DNA of 64,000 nucleotides from Antedon mediterranea (taxonomy: Eukaryota; Echinodermata; Crinoidea; Comatulida; Antedonidae). Below are positions 1 through 10,352 of the stretch, in pieces. Both the position numbers and the translations under genes were made by a program. The DNA lies in NCBI RefSeq assembly GCF_964355755.1, contig NC_092676.1, forward strand, positions 12,880,288-12,944,287. Reading direction: 5' to 3'. Under the pieces are notes generated by a model. It did not search any database, was not told the DNA's origin, and was given only the letters and a program-made list of their open reading frames with translations. The stretch's first letter is position 1. The number at the start of each line of letters is the position of its first letter.

Positions 1-80
1 TCACATTTGAAACCGTTTTAGACCATTTTGAGCATTTCGATAAAACTTTTCACACAAAAAAATCAAAGTGCACAAAATAG

Positions 81-333
81 CTTCAAATCGCATTTGGAGA
101 CGTTTTAGACTATTTTGTGCATTTCGAAAAAATTTGTTAACATAAAAAGACCAAAGTGTTTAGAATATCTCCAAATCGCATTTGGAGACGTTTTAAACCA
201 TTTTGTGCATTTCGATGGAACTTGGTTACACAAAAACATCAAAGTGCTTAAAATCACATTTAAAACCGTTTTAGAGCATTTTGAGCATTTCGATAAAACT
301 TTTCACACAAAAACATCAAAGTGTACAAAATAG
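81..333 (+). repeat. E-C-D trimer (253 bp), first of many
   Basis: This recurrent three-monomer block consists of an 88-bp E unit (81-168, with GAAAAAATTTGTTAACAT and AAAAAGACC), a 78-bp C unit (169-246, with GAAACTTGGTTACAC and joined directly to the next unit as GTGCTTAAAATC), and an 87-bp D unit (247-333, with AAAATCACATTT and GTTTTAGAGC). I see 48 trimers carrying an unbroken 72-codon frame. Those frames start at 115, 1732, 2408, 3079, 5628, 6139, 6815, 7486, 10029, 10534, 11310, 12405, 13168, 15692, 16196, 19150, 19655, 20431, 21526, 22289, 23383, 25777, 29838, 30854, 31358, 34312 and onward. Each trimer starts 34 bases before its frame. The fixed order shows the trimer has been amplified as a unit. 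Confidence 0.9.
168..188. other. 9-bp dyad with 3-base centre (exemplar)
   Basis: The arms TCTCCAAAT and ATTTGGAGA are perfect reverse complements around CGC. The dyad straddles the E-C monomer boundary and recurs in most type 1 E-C-D trimers. Standard A units keep only the inner 5-bp arms (CAAAT / ATTTG). In one lineage (18011, 33173, 44175, 63330) the centre is CGG with the arms intact. Near 25493 and 51657 a T-to-A change (GCATTAGG) breaks one arm. Confidence 0.75.
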
Positions 334-420
334 CTTCAAATCGCATTTAGAGACGTTTTAGACCATTTTGTGCATTTTGATAAAACTTTTCACACAAAAA
401 CATCAAATTGCACAAAATAG
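334..420 (+). repeat. Type A monomer exemplar (87 bp)
   Basis: This is the standard unit. It starts CTTCAAATCGCATTT, continues with GTTTTAGACC and GCATTT(C/T)GATAAAAC, then CACACAAAAACATCAA, and ends ACAAAATAG. Two common states occur near base 16: GGAGACG and AGAGACG, with AGAGAGG as a further variant. The GG state leaves the reverse strand open across the monomer boundary, while the AG state puts TAA there. On the plus strand the terminal TAG closes the frame once per unit. Type A units are the most numerous and fill the gaps between the E-C-D trimers. Confidence 0.9.
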
Positions 421-507
421 CTTAATATTGTGTTTGAAAACGTTTTAAACCATTTTGAGCATGTCGATAAAACTTTTCACACAAAAATATCAAAGTGCCC
501 AGAATAT
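421..507 (+). repeat. Type B monomer exemplar (87 bp)
   Basis: This variant starts CTTAATATTGTG (elsewhere CTTAATATCGTG or CTTAATACCGTG), then TTTGAAAACG or TTTGAAATCG, TTTTAAACC, and a hallmark GAGCATGTCGAT where type A has GTGCATTTCGAT. It often ends in CAGAATAT rather than AAAATAG, which removes the in-frame TAG and lets open frames run into the next unit. The form with GAAAACG contains the perfect 10-bp palindrome AAAACGTTTT. It usually follows a type A unit whose end reads CAAATTGCACAAAATAG, so A-to-B order is conserved. Confidence 0.88.
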
Positions 508-895
508 CTTCAAATCGCATTTAGAGACGTTTTAGACCATTTTGTGCATTTCGAAAAAATTTGTTAACATAAAAAGACCAAAGTGTTTAGATTATCTCCA
601 AATCGCATTTGGAGACGTTTTAGACCATTTTGTGTTTTTCGAAAAAACTTTTCACACAAAAACATCAAAGTGTACAAAATTGCTTCAAATCGCATTTAGA
701 GAGGTTTTAGACCATTTTGTGCATTTCGATAAAACTTTTCACACAAAAACATCAAAGTGCACAGAATATCTTAATACCGTGTCTGAAATCGTTTTAAACC
801 ATTTTGAGCATGTCGATAAAACTTTTCACACAAAAACATCAAAGTGCACAGAATATCTTCAAATCGCATTTAGAGACGTTTTAGACCATTTTGTG

Positions 896-1544
896 CATTT
901 CGATGAAACTTGGTTACACAAAAACATCAAAGTGCTTAAAATCACATTTGAAACCGTTTTAGAGCATTTTTAGCATTTCGATAATACTTTTCACACAAAA
1001 ACATCAAAGTGTACAAAATAGCTTCAAATCGCATTTGGAGACGTTTTAGACCATTTTGTGCATTTCGATGAAACTTGGTTACACAAAAACATCAAAGTGC
1101 TTAAAATCACATTTGAAACCGTTTTAGACCATTTTGAGCATTTCGATAAAACTTTTCACACAAAAAAATCAAAGTGCACAAAATAGCTTCAAATCGCATT
1201 TGGGGACGTTTTAGACTATTTTGTGCATTTCGAAAAAAATTGTTAACATAAAAAGACCAAAGTGTTTAGAATATCTCCAAATCGCATTTGGAGACGTTTT
1301 AAACCATTTTGTGCATTTCGATGGAACTTGGTTACACAAAAACATAAAAGTGCTTAAAATCACATTTAAAACCGTTTTAGAGCATTTTTAGCATTTCGAT
1401 AAAACTTTTCACACAAAAACATCAAAGTGTACAAAATAGCTTCAAATCGCATTTAGAGAGGTTTTAGACAATTTTGTGCATTTCGATAAAACTTTTCACA
1501 CAAAAACATCAAAGTGTACAAAATAGCTTCAAATTGCATTTAGA
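896..1544 (+). repeat. Segment matching ~14857-15505
   Basis: This stretch matches the region around 14857-15505 at offset 13,961, falling to 13,960 after a one-base A difference in a CACACAAAA run. Shared rare variants are GCATTTGGGGACG and GAAAAAAATTGTTAAC. The correspondence continues into the next segment as far as about 2172, where the copy near 16132 loses 172 bp. The left boundary near 872-903 is a junction between two different source regions. Confidence 0.8.
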
Positions 1545-1607
1545 GACGTTTTAGACCATTTTGTGCATTTCGATAAAACTTTTCACACAAAAACATAAAA
1601 TTGCACA

Positions 1608-1647
1608 AAATCGTTTTAAACCATTTTAAATCGTTTTAAACCATTTT
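1608..1647 (+). repeat. 20-bp duplication inside a truncated A/B fusion
   Basis: The 20-mer AAATCGTTTTAAACCATTTT occurs twice in a row. It replaces the segment TAGCTTAAT...TTTGAA that normally joins an A unit to a B unit, so it reflects a deletion plus a micro-duplication. Further copies start at 2284, 6015, 6691, 13044, 13720, 15568, 22165, 22676, 30730, 37327, 37838, 41732, 48329, 48840, 52833 and 60887. It always precedes an E2 unit or a C2-like unit, so it marks that subfamily. Confidence 0.88.
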
Positions 1648-1697
1648 GAGCATGTCGATAAAACTTTTCACAAAAAACATCAAAGTGCACAGAATAG

Positions 1698-1950
1698 CTT
1701 CAAATTGCATTTGGAGACGTTTTAGAGCATTTTGTGCATTTCGATAAAATGTGTTAACATAAAAAGACCAAAGTGTTTAGAATATCTTCAAATCACATTT
1801 GGAGACGTTTTAGACCATTTTTTGCATTTCGATGAAACTTGGTTACACAAAAACATCAAAGTGCTTAAAATCACATTTGAAACCGTTTTAGAGCATTTTG
1901 AGCATTTCGATAAAACTTTTCACACAAAAACATCAAAGTGTACAAAATAG
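1698..1950 (+). repeat. E2-C2-D trimer subtype
   Basis: This is a distinct version of the 253-bp trimer: 88 + 78 + 87 bp at 1698-1785, 1786-1863 and 1864-1950. E2 has CTTCAAATTGC, GTTTTAGAGC and GATAAAATGTGTTAAC in place of the E1 words. C2 has CTTCAAATCACATTTGG and CCATTTTTTGCATTTCG. It typically follows a truncated A/B fusion carrying a 20-bp duplication. Further copies have open frames starting at 2408, 6139, 6815, 13168, 15692, 16196, 22289, 30854, 31358, 37451, 41856, 42360, 48453, 52446, 61011 and 61515. The linked set of differences shows E2, C2 and D were inherited together. Confidence 0.87.
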
Positions 1951-3602
1951 CTTCAAATCGCATTTAGAGACGTTTTAGACCATTTTTTGCATTTCGATGA
2001 AACTTGGTTACACAAAAACATCAAAGTGCTTAAAATCACATTTAAAACCGTTTTAGAGCATTTTTAGCATTTCGATAAAACTTTTCACACAAAAACATCA
2101 AAGTGTACAAAATAGCTTCAAATCGCATTTAGAGAGGTTTTAGACAATTTTGTGCATTTCGATAAAACTTTTCACACAAAAACATCAAAGTGTACAAAAT
2201 AGCTTCAAATTGCATTTAGAGACGTTTTAGACCATTTTGTGCATTTCGATAAAACTTTTCACACAAAAACATCAAATTGCACAAAATCGTTTTAAACCAT
2301 TTTAAATCGTTTTAAACCATTTTGAGCATTTCGATAAAACTTTTCACAAAAAACATCAAAGTGCACAGAATAGCTTCAAATTGCATTTGGAGACGTTTTA
2401 GAGCATTTTGTGCATTTCGATAAAATGTGTTAACATAAAAAGACCAAAGTGTTTAGAATATCTTCAAATCACATTTGGAGACGTTTTAGACCATTTTTTG
2501 CATTTCGATGAAACTTGGTTACACAAAAAAATCAAAGTGCTTAAAATCACATTTGAAACCGTTTTAGAGCATTTTGAGCATTTCGATAAAACTTTTCACA
2601 CAAAAACATCAAAGTGTACAAAATAGCTTCAAATCGCATTTAGAGACGTTTTAGACCATTTTGTGCATTTCGAAAAAATTTGTTAACATAAAAAGACCAA
2701 AGTGTTTAGAATATCTCCAAATCGCATTTGGAGACGTTTTAGACCATTTTGTGCATTTCGATGAAACTTGGTTACACAAAAACATCAAAGTGCTTAAAAT
2801 CACATTTGAAACCGTTTTAGAGCATTTTTAGCATTTCGATAATACTTTTCACACAAAAACATCAAAGTGTACAAAATAGCTTCAAATCGCATTTGGAGAC
2901 GTTTTAGACCATTTTGTGCATTTCGATGAAACTTGGTTACACAAAAACATCAAAGTGCTTAAAATCACATTTGAAACCGTTTTAGACCATTTTGAGCATT
3001 TCGATAAAACTTTTCACACAAAAAAATCAAAGTGCACAAAATAGCTTCAAATCGCATTTGGAGACGTTTTAGACTATTTTGTGCATTTTGAAAAAATTTG
3101 TTAACATAAAAAGACCAAAGTGTTTAGAATATCTCCAAATCGCATTTGGAGACGTTTTAAACCATTTTGTGCATTTCGATGGAACTTGGTTACACAAAAA
3201 CATCAAAGTGCTTAAAATCACATTTAAAACCGTTTTAGAGCATTTTGAGCATTTCGATAAAACTTTTCACACAAAAACATCAAAGTGTACAAAATAGCTT
3301 CAAATCGCATTTAGAGACGTTTTAGACCATTTTGTGCATTTCGATAAAACTTTTCACACAAAAACATCAAATTGCACAAATAGCTTAATACCGTGTTTGA
3401 AATCGTTTTAAACCATTTTGAGCATGTCGATAAAACTTTTCACAAAAAAACATCAAAGTGCACAGAATAGCTTCAAATCGCATTTGGAGACGTTTTAAAC
3501 CATTTTGTGCATTTCGATAAAACTTTTCACATAAAAACAACAAAGTGTACAAAATAGCTTCAAATCGCATTTGGAGACGTTTTAGACCATTTTGTGCATT
3601 TC

Positions 3603-3619
3603 GATGAAACTCATCAAAG
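3603..3619 (+). repeat. C unit with 14-bp internal deletion
   Basis: GATGAAACTCATCAAAG replaces the usual GATGAAACT-TGGTTACACAAAAA-CATCAAAG, a loss of 14 bases. The same deletion is found at 8010, 17131, 32293, 43295 and 62450. All six sites are explained by the larger duplications, so the deletion happened once. It is a useful marker of descent. Confidence 0.85.
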
Positions 3620-5178
3620 TGCTTAAAATCACATTTGAAACCGTTTTAGAGCATTTTGAGCATTTCGATAAAACTTTTCACACAAAAACATCAAAGTGTA
3701 CAAAATAGCTTCAAATCACATTTGAAACCGTTTTAGACCATATTGAGCATTTCGATAAAACTTTTCACACAAAAACATCAAAGTGTACAAAATAGCTTCA
3801 AATCGCATTTGGAGACGTTTTAGACCATTTTGTGTATTTCGATGAAACTTGGTTACACAAAAACATCAAAGTGCTTAAAATCACATTTGAAAGCGTTTTA
3901 GAGCATTTTTAGCATTTCGATAATACTTTTCACACAAAAACATCAAAGTGTACAAAATAGCTTCAAATCGCATTTGGAGACGTTTTAGACCATTTTGTGC
4001 ATTTCGATGAAACTTGGTTACACAAAAACATCAAAGTGCTTAAAATCACATTTAAAACAGTTTTAGAGCATTTTGAGCATTTCGATAAAACTTTTCACAC
4101 AAAAACATCAAAGTGTACAAAATAGCTTCAAATCGCATTTAAAGAGGATTTAGACCATTTTGTGCATTTCGATAAAACTTTTCACACAAAAACATCAAAG
4201 TGTACAAAATAGCTTCAAATCGCATTTAGAGACGTTTTAGACCATCTTGTGCATTTCGATAAAACTTTTCACACAAAAACATCAAATTGCACAAAATAGC
4301 TTAATATCGTGTTTGAAAACGTTTTAAACCATTTTGAGCATGTCGATAAAACTTTTCACACAAAAATATCAAAGTGCACAGAATATCTTCAAATCGCATT
4401 TAGAGACGTTTTAGACCATTTTGTGCATTTCGAAAAAATTTGTTAACATAAAAAGACCAAAGTGTTTAGAATATCTCCAAATCGCATTTGGAGACGTTTT
4501 AGACCATTTTGTGCATTTCAATGAAACTTGGTTACACAAAAACATCAAAGTGCTTAAAATCACATTTGAAACCGTTTTAGAGCATTTTTAGCATTTCGAT
4601 AATACTTTTCACACAAAAACATCAAAGTGTACAAAATAGCTTCAAATCGCATTTAGAGAGGTTTTAGACCATTTTGTGCATTTCGATAAAACTTTTCACA
4701 CAAAAACATCAAAGTGTACAAAATAGCTTCAAATCGCATTTAGAGACGTTTTAGACCATTTTGTGCATTTCGATAAAACTTTTCACACAAAAACATCAAA
4801 TTGCACAAAATAGCTTAATACCGTGTTTGAAATCGTTTTAAACCATTTTGAGCATGTCGATAAAACTTTTCACAAAAAAACATCAAAGTGCACAGAATAG
4901 CTTCAAATCGCATTTGGAGACGTTTTAAACCATTTTGAGCATTTCGATAAAACTTTTCACACAAAAACATCAAAGTGTACAAAATAGCTTCAAATCGCAT
5001 TTAGAGAGGTTTTAGACCATTTTGTGCATTTCGATAAAACTTTTCACACAAAAACATCAAATTGCACAAAATAGCTTAATATCGTGTTTGAAAACGTTTT
5101 AAACCATTTTGAGCATGTCGATAAAACTTTTCACACAAAAATATCAAAGCGCACAGAATATCTTCAAATCGCATTTAG

Positions 5179-5187
5179 TCTTCAAAT
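5179..5187 (+). repeat. 6-bp net insertion private to one copy
   Basis: CATTTAG is followed by TCTTCAAAT and then CGTTTTAG, where every related copy has CATTTAGAGACGTTTTAG. The net gain is 6 bases. The inserted TCTTCAAAT repeats the monomer-start word found just upstream at 5161, which suggests local slippage or templated repair. It appears once in the window and distinguishes copy 1 of the 4,407-bp duplication. Confidence 0.85.
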
Positions 5188-5951
5188 CGTTTTAGACCAT
5201 TTTGTGCATTTCGAAAAAATTTGTTAACATAAAAAGACCAAAGTGTTTAGAATATCTCCAAATCGCATTTGGAGACGTTTTAGACCATTTTGTGCATTTC
5301 GATGAAACTTGATTACACAAAAACATCAAAGTGCTTAAAATCACATTTAAAACCGTTTTAGAGCGTTTTGAGCATTTCGATAAACTTTTCACACAAAAAC
5401 ATCAAAGTGCACAAAATAGCTTCAAATCGCATTTAGAGATGTTTTAGACCATTTTGTGCATTTCGATAAAACTTTTCACACAAAAACATCAAATTGCACA
5501 AAATAGCTTAATATCGTGTTTGAAATCGTTTTAAACCATTTTGAGCATGTCGATAAAACTTTTCACACAAAAACATCAAAGTGCACAGAATATCTTCAAA
5601 TCGCATTTAGAGACGTTTTAGACCATTTTGTGCATTTCGAAAAAATTTGTTAACATAAAAAGACCAAAGTGTTTAGAATATCTCCAAATCGCATTTGGAG
5701 ACGTTTTAGACCATTTTGTGCATTTCGATGAAACTTGGTTACACAAAAACATCAAAGTGCTTAAAATCACATTTGAAACCGTTTTAGAGCATTTTGAGCA
5801 TTTCGATAAAACTTTTCACACAAAAACATCAAAGTGTACAAAATAGCTTCAAATCACATTTGAAACCGTTTTAGACCATTTTGAGCATTTCGATAAAACT
5901 TTTCACACAAAAACATCAAAGTGTACAAAATAGCTTCAAATCGCATTTGGA

Positions 5952-8900
5952 GACGTTTTAGACCATTTTGTGCATTTCGATAAAACTTTTCACACAAAAA
6001 CATAAAATTGCACAAAATCGTTTTAAACCATTTTAAATCGTTTTAAACCATTTTGAGCATGTCGATAAAACTTTTCACAAAAAACATCAAAGTGCACAGA
6101 ATAGCTTCAAATTGCATTTGGAGACGTTTTAGAGCATTTTGTGCATTTCGATAAAATGTGTTAACATAAAAAGACCAAAGTGTTTAGAATATCTTCAAAT
6201 CACATTTGGAGACGTTTTAGACCATTTTTTGCATTTCGATGAAACTTGGTTACACAAAAACATCAAAGTGCTTAAAATCACATTTGAAACCGTTTTAGAG
6301 CATTTTGAGCATTTCGATAAAACTTTTCACACAAAAACATCAAAGTGTACAAAATAGCTTCAAATCGCATTTAGAGACGTTTTAGACCATTTTTTGCATT
6401 TCGATGAAACTTGGTTACACAAAAACATCAAAGTGCTTAAAATCACATTTAAAACCGTTTTAGAGCATTTTTAGCATTTCGATAAAACTTTTCACACAAA
6501 AACATCAAAGTGTACAAAATAGCTTCAAATCGCATTTAGAGAGGTTTTAGACAATTTTGTGCATTTCGATAAAACTTTTCACACAAAAACATCAAAGTGT
6601 ACAAAATAGCTTCAAATTGCATTTAGAGACGTTTTAGACCATTTTGTGCATTTCGATAAAACTTTTCACACAAAAACATCAAATTGCACAAAATCGTTTT
6701 AAACCATTTTAAATCGTTTTAAACCATTTTGAGCATTTCGATAAAACTTTTCACAAAAAACATCAAAGTGCACAGAATAGCTTCAAATTGCATTTGGAGA
6801 CGTTTTAGAGCATTTTGTGCATTTCGATAAAATGTGTTAACATAAAAAGACCAAAGTGTTTAGAATATCTTCAAATCACATTTGGAGACGTTTTAGACCA
6901 TTTTTTGCATTTCGATGAAACTTGGTTACACAAAAAAATCAAAGTGCTTAAAATCACATTTGAAACCGTTTTAGAGCATTTTGAGCATTTCGATAAAACT
7001 TTTCACACAAAAACATCAAAGTGTACAAAATAGCTTCAAATCGCATTTAGAGACGTTTTAGACCATTTTGTGCATTTCGAAAAAATTTGTTAACATAAAA
7101 AGACCAAAGTGTTTAGAATATCTCCAAATCGCATTTGGAGACGTTTTAGACCATTTTGTGCATTTCGATGAAACTTGGTTACACAAAAACATCAAAGTGC
7201 TTAAAATCACATTTGAAACCGTTTTAGAGCATTTTTAGCATTTCGATAATACTTTTCACACAAAAACATCAAAGTGTACAAAATAGCTTCAAATCGCATT
7301 TGGAGACGTTTTAGACCATTTTGTGCATTTCGATGAAACTTGGTTACACAAAAACATCAAAGTGCTTAAAATCACATTTGAAACCGTTTTAGACCATTTT
7401 GAGCATTTCGATAAAACTTTTCACACAAAAAAATCAAAGTGCACAAAATAGCTTCAAATCGCATTTGGAGACGTTTTAGACTATTTTGTGCATTTTGAAA
7501 AAATTTGTTAACATAAAAAGACCAAAGTGTTTAGAATATCTCCAAATCGCATTTGGAGACGTTTTAAACCATTTTGTGCATTTCGATGGAACTTGGTTAC
7601 ACAAAAACATCAAAGTGCTTAAAATCACATTTAAAACCGTTTTAGAGCATTTTGAGCATTTCGATAAAACTTTTCACACAAAAACATCAAAGTGTACAAA
7701 ATAGCTTCAAATCGCATTTAGAGACGTTTTAGACCATTTTGTGCATTTCGATAAAACTTTTCACACAAAAACATCAAATTGCACAAATAGCTTAATACCG
7801 TGTTTGAAATCGTTTTAAACCATTTTGAGCATGTCGATAAAACTTTTCACAAAAAAACATCAAAGTGCACAGAATAGCTTCAAATCGCATTTGGAGACGT
7901 TTTAAACCATTTTGTGCATTTCGATAAAACTTTTCACATAAAAACAACAAAGTGTACAAAATAGCTTCAAATCGCATTTGGAGACGTTTTAGACCATTTT
8001 GTGCATTTCGATGAAACTCATCAAAGTGCTTAAAATCACATTTGAAACCGTTTTAGAGCATTTTGAGCATTTCGATAAAACTTTTCACACAAAAACATCA
8101 AAGTGTACAAAATAGCTTCAAATCACATTTGAAACCGTTTTAGACCATATTGAGCATTTCGATAAAACTTTTCACACAAAAACATCAAAGTGTACAAAAT
8201 AGCTTCAAATCGCATTTGGAGACGTTTTAGACCATTTTGTGTATTTCGATGAAACTTGGTTACACAAAAACATCAAAGTGCTTAAAATCACATTTGAAAG
8301 CGTTTTAGAGCATTTTTAGCATTTCGATAATACTTTTCACACAAAAACATCAAAGTGTACAAAATAGCTTCAAATCGCATTTGGAGACGTTTTAGACCAT
8401 TTTGTGCATTTCGATGAAACTTGGTTACACAAAAACATCAAAGTGCTTAAAATCACATTTAAAACAGTTTTAGAGCATTTTGAGCATTTCGATAAAACTT
8501 TTCACACAAAAACATCAAAGTGTACAAAATAGCTTCAAATCGCATTTAAAGAGGATTTAGACCATTTTGTGCATTTCGATAAAACTTTTCACACAAAAAC
8601 ATCAAAGTGTACAAAATAGCTTCAAATCGCATTTAGAGACGTTTTAGACCATCTTGTGCATTTCGATAAAACTTTTCACACAAAAACATCAAATTGCACA
8701 AAATAGCTTAATATCGTGTTTGAAAACGTTTTAAACCATTTTGAGCATGTCGATAAAACTTTTCACACAAAAATATCAAAGTGCACAGAATATCTTCAAA
8801 TCGCATTTAGAGACGTTTTAGACCATTTTGTGCATTTCGAAAAAATTTCTTAACATAAAAAGACCAAAGTGTTTAGAATATCTCCAAATCGCATTTGGAG

Positions 8901-10352
8901 ACGTTTTAGACCATTTTGTGCATTTCAATGAAACTTGGTTACACAAAAACATCAAAGTGCTTAAAATCACATTTGAAACCGTTTTAGAGCATTTTTAGCA
9001 TTTCGATAATACTTTTCACACAAAAACATCAAAGTGTACAAAATAGCTTCAAATCGCATTTAGAGAGGTTTTAGACCATTTTGTGCATTTCGATAAAACT
9101 TTTCACACAAAAACATCAAAGTGTACAAAATAGCTTCAAATCGCATTTAGAGACGTTTTAGACCATTTTGTGCATTTCGATAAAACTTTTCACACAAAAA
9201 CATCAAATTGCACAAAATAGCTTAATACCGTGTTTGAAATCGTTTTAAACCATTTTGAGCATGTCGATAAAACTTTTCACAAAAAAACATCAAAGTGCAC
9301 AGAATAGCTTCAAATCGCATTTGGAGACGTTTTAAACCATTTTGAGCATTTCGATAAAACTTTTCACACAAAAACATCAAAGTGTACAAAATAGCTTCAA
9401 ATCGCATTTAGAGAGGTTTTAGACCATTTTGTGCATTTCGATAAAACTTTTCACACAAAAACATCAAATTGCACAAAATAGCTTAATATCGTGTTTGAAA
9501 ACGTTTTAAACCATTTTGAGCATGTCGATAAAACTTTTCACACAAAAATATCAAAGCGCACAGAATATCTTCAAATCGCATTTAGAGACGTTTTAGACCA
9601 TTTTGTGCATTTCGAAAAAATTTGTTAACATAAAAAGACCAAAGTGTTTAGAATATCTCCAAATCGCATTTGGAGACGTTTTAGACCATTTTGTGCATTT
9701 CGATGAAACTTGATTACACAAAAACATCAAAGTGCTTAAAATCACATTTAAAACCGTTTTAGAGCGTTTTGAGCATTTCGATAAACTTTTCACACAAAAA
9801 CATCAAAGTGCACAAAATAGCTTCAAATCGCATTTAGAGATGTTTTAGACCATTTTGTGCATTTCGATAAAACTTTTCACACAAAAACATCAAATTGCAC
9901 AAAATAGCTTAATATCGTGTTTGAAATCGTTTTAAACCATTTTGAGCATGTCGATAAAACTTTTCACACAAAAACATCAAAGTGCACAGAATATCTTCAA
10001 ATCGCATTTAGAGACGTTTTAGACCATTTTGTGCATTTCGAAAAAATTTGTTAACATAAAAAGACCAAAGTGTTTAGAATATCTCCAAATCGCATTTGGA
10101 GACGTCTTAGACCATTTTGTGCATTTCGATGAAACTTGGTTACACAAAAACATCAAAGTGCTTAAAATCACATTTGAAACCGTTTTAGAGCATTTTGAGC
10201 ATTTCGATAAAACTTTTCACACAAAAACATCAAAGTGTACAAAATAGCTTCAAATCACATTTGAAACCGTTTTAGACCATTTTGAGCATTTCGATAAAAC
10301 TTTTCACACAAAAACATCAAAGTGTACAAAATAGCTTCAAATCGCATTTGGA
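5952..10352 (+). repeat. 4,407-bp tandem duplication, copy 2
   Basis: This second copy directly abuts the first and is 4,401 bp long because it lacks the 6 extra bases of copy 1. By eye the two differ otherwise at only a couple of bases, for example TTTCTTAAC near 8846 instead of TTTGTTAAC, and GACGTCTTAG near 10101 instead of GACGTTTTAG. It ends in GGAGACGTTTTAGACC and then continues as GATGAAACTTGG, whereas copy 2 itself starts by continuing into GATAAAACTTTTC. That is the expected signature of unequal exchange between out-of-register monomers. Confidence 0.87.

Larger units (their letters stand above)
1..895 (+). repeat. Left-edge segment, duplicate of 10420-11320
   Basis: Bases 1 to about 895 match 10420 to about 11320 at a constant offset of 10,419. 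Shared private variants include TGTTTAGATTATCTCC, CATTTTGTGTTTTTCG and GTGTCTGAAATCG. The match fails near 872-903, where this copy continues as GATGAAACTTGG and the other as GAAAAAATTTG. Both copies contain a run of units ending without a stop (B-like and A-like ends in CAGAATAT), which gives the longest plus-strand open frames. This one is 143 codons from 542 to 973 and is an artefact of the 29-codon period. Confidence 0.85.
1545..5951 (+). repeat. 4,407-bp tandem duplication, copy 1
   Basis: All landmarks from about 1545 onward recur 4,407 bases later: the E2 trimer at 1732/6139, a second at 2408/6815, CATAAAATTGC at 1594/6001, the 14-bp-deleted C unit at 3603/8010, and the word AAAGAGGATTTAGACC at about 4141/8548. 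The offset drops to 4,401 after 5187, where this copy has an extra TCTTCAAAT in place of AGA. The left boundary lies where GCTTCAAATTGCATTTAG in this copy meets GCTTCAAATCGCATTTGG in the other. Boundaries are accurate to roughly 15 bases because they fall in repeat-shared sequence. Confidence 0.88.

Noticed and set aside
40-60. CENP-B box
   Set aside because: TTTCGATAAAAC supplies a TTCGnnnnA-like half, but the CGGG half of the box (TTCGnnnnAnnCGGG) is absent in every subtype; TTTT or TTGG stands there.
115-333. Family of 72-codon plus-strand frames (48 intact copies)
   Set aside because: Each is an E-C-D trimer read from TTG in TTTTGTGC to the TAG of the D unit. The repetition follows the satellite, not gene structure; no promoter or splice context is visible.
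542-973. 143-codon open frame and the 124-codon frames at 10961, 20082, 25428, 35244, 46246, 51592 and 55585
   Set aside because: Built from satellite monomers with a 29-codon period, started by TTG, ending at the normal monomer features. No protein family resemblance and closely related copies carry stops.
3385-3570. Minus-strand ATG frames of 61 and 66 codons, repeated many times
   Set aside because: Same satellite read on the other strand; open only where GGAGACG replaces AGAGACG. Shadows of the repeat.
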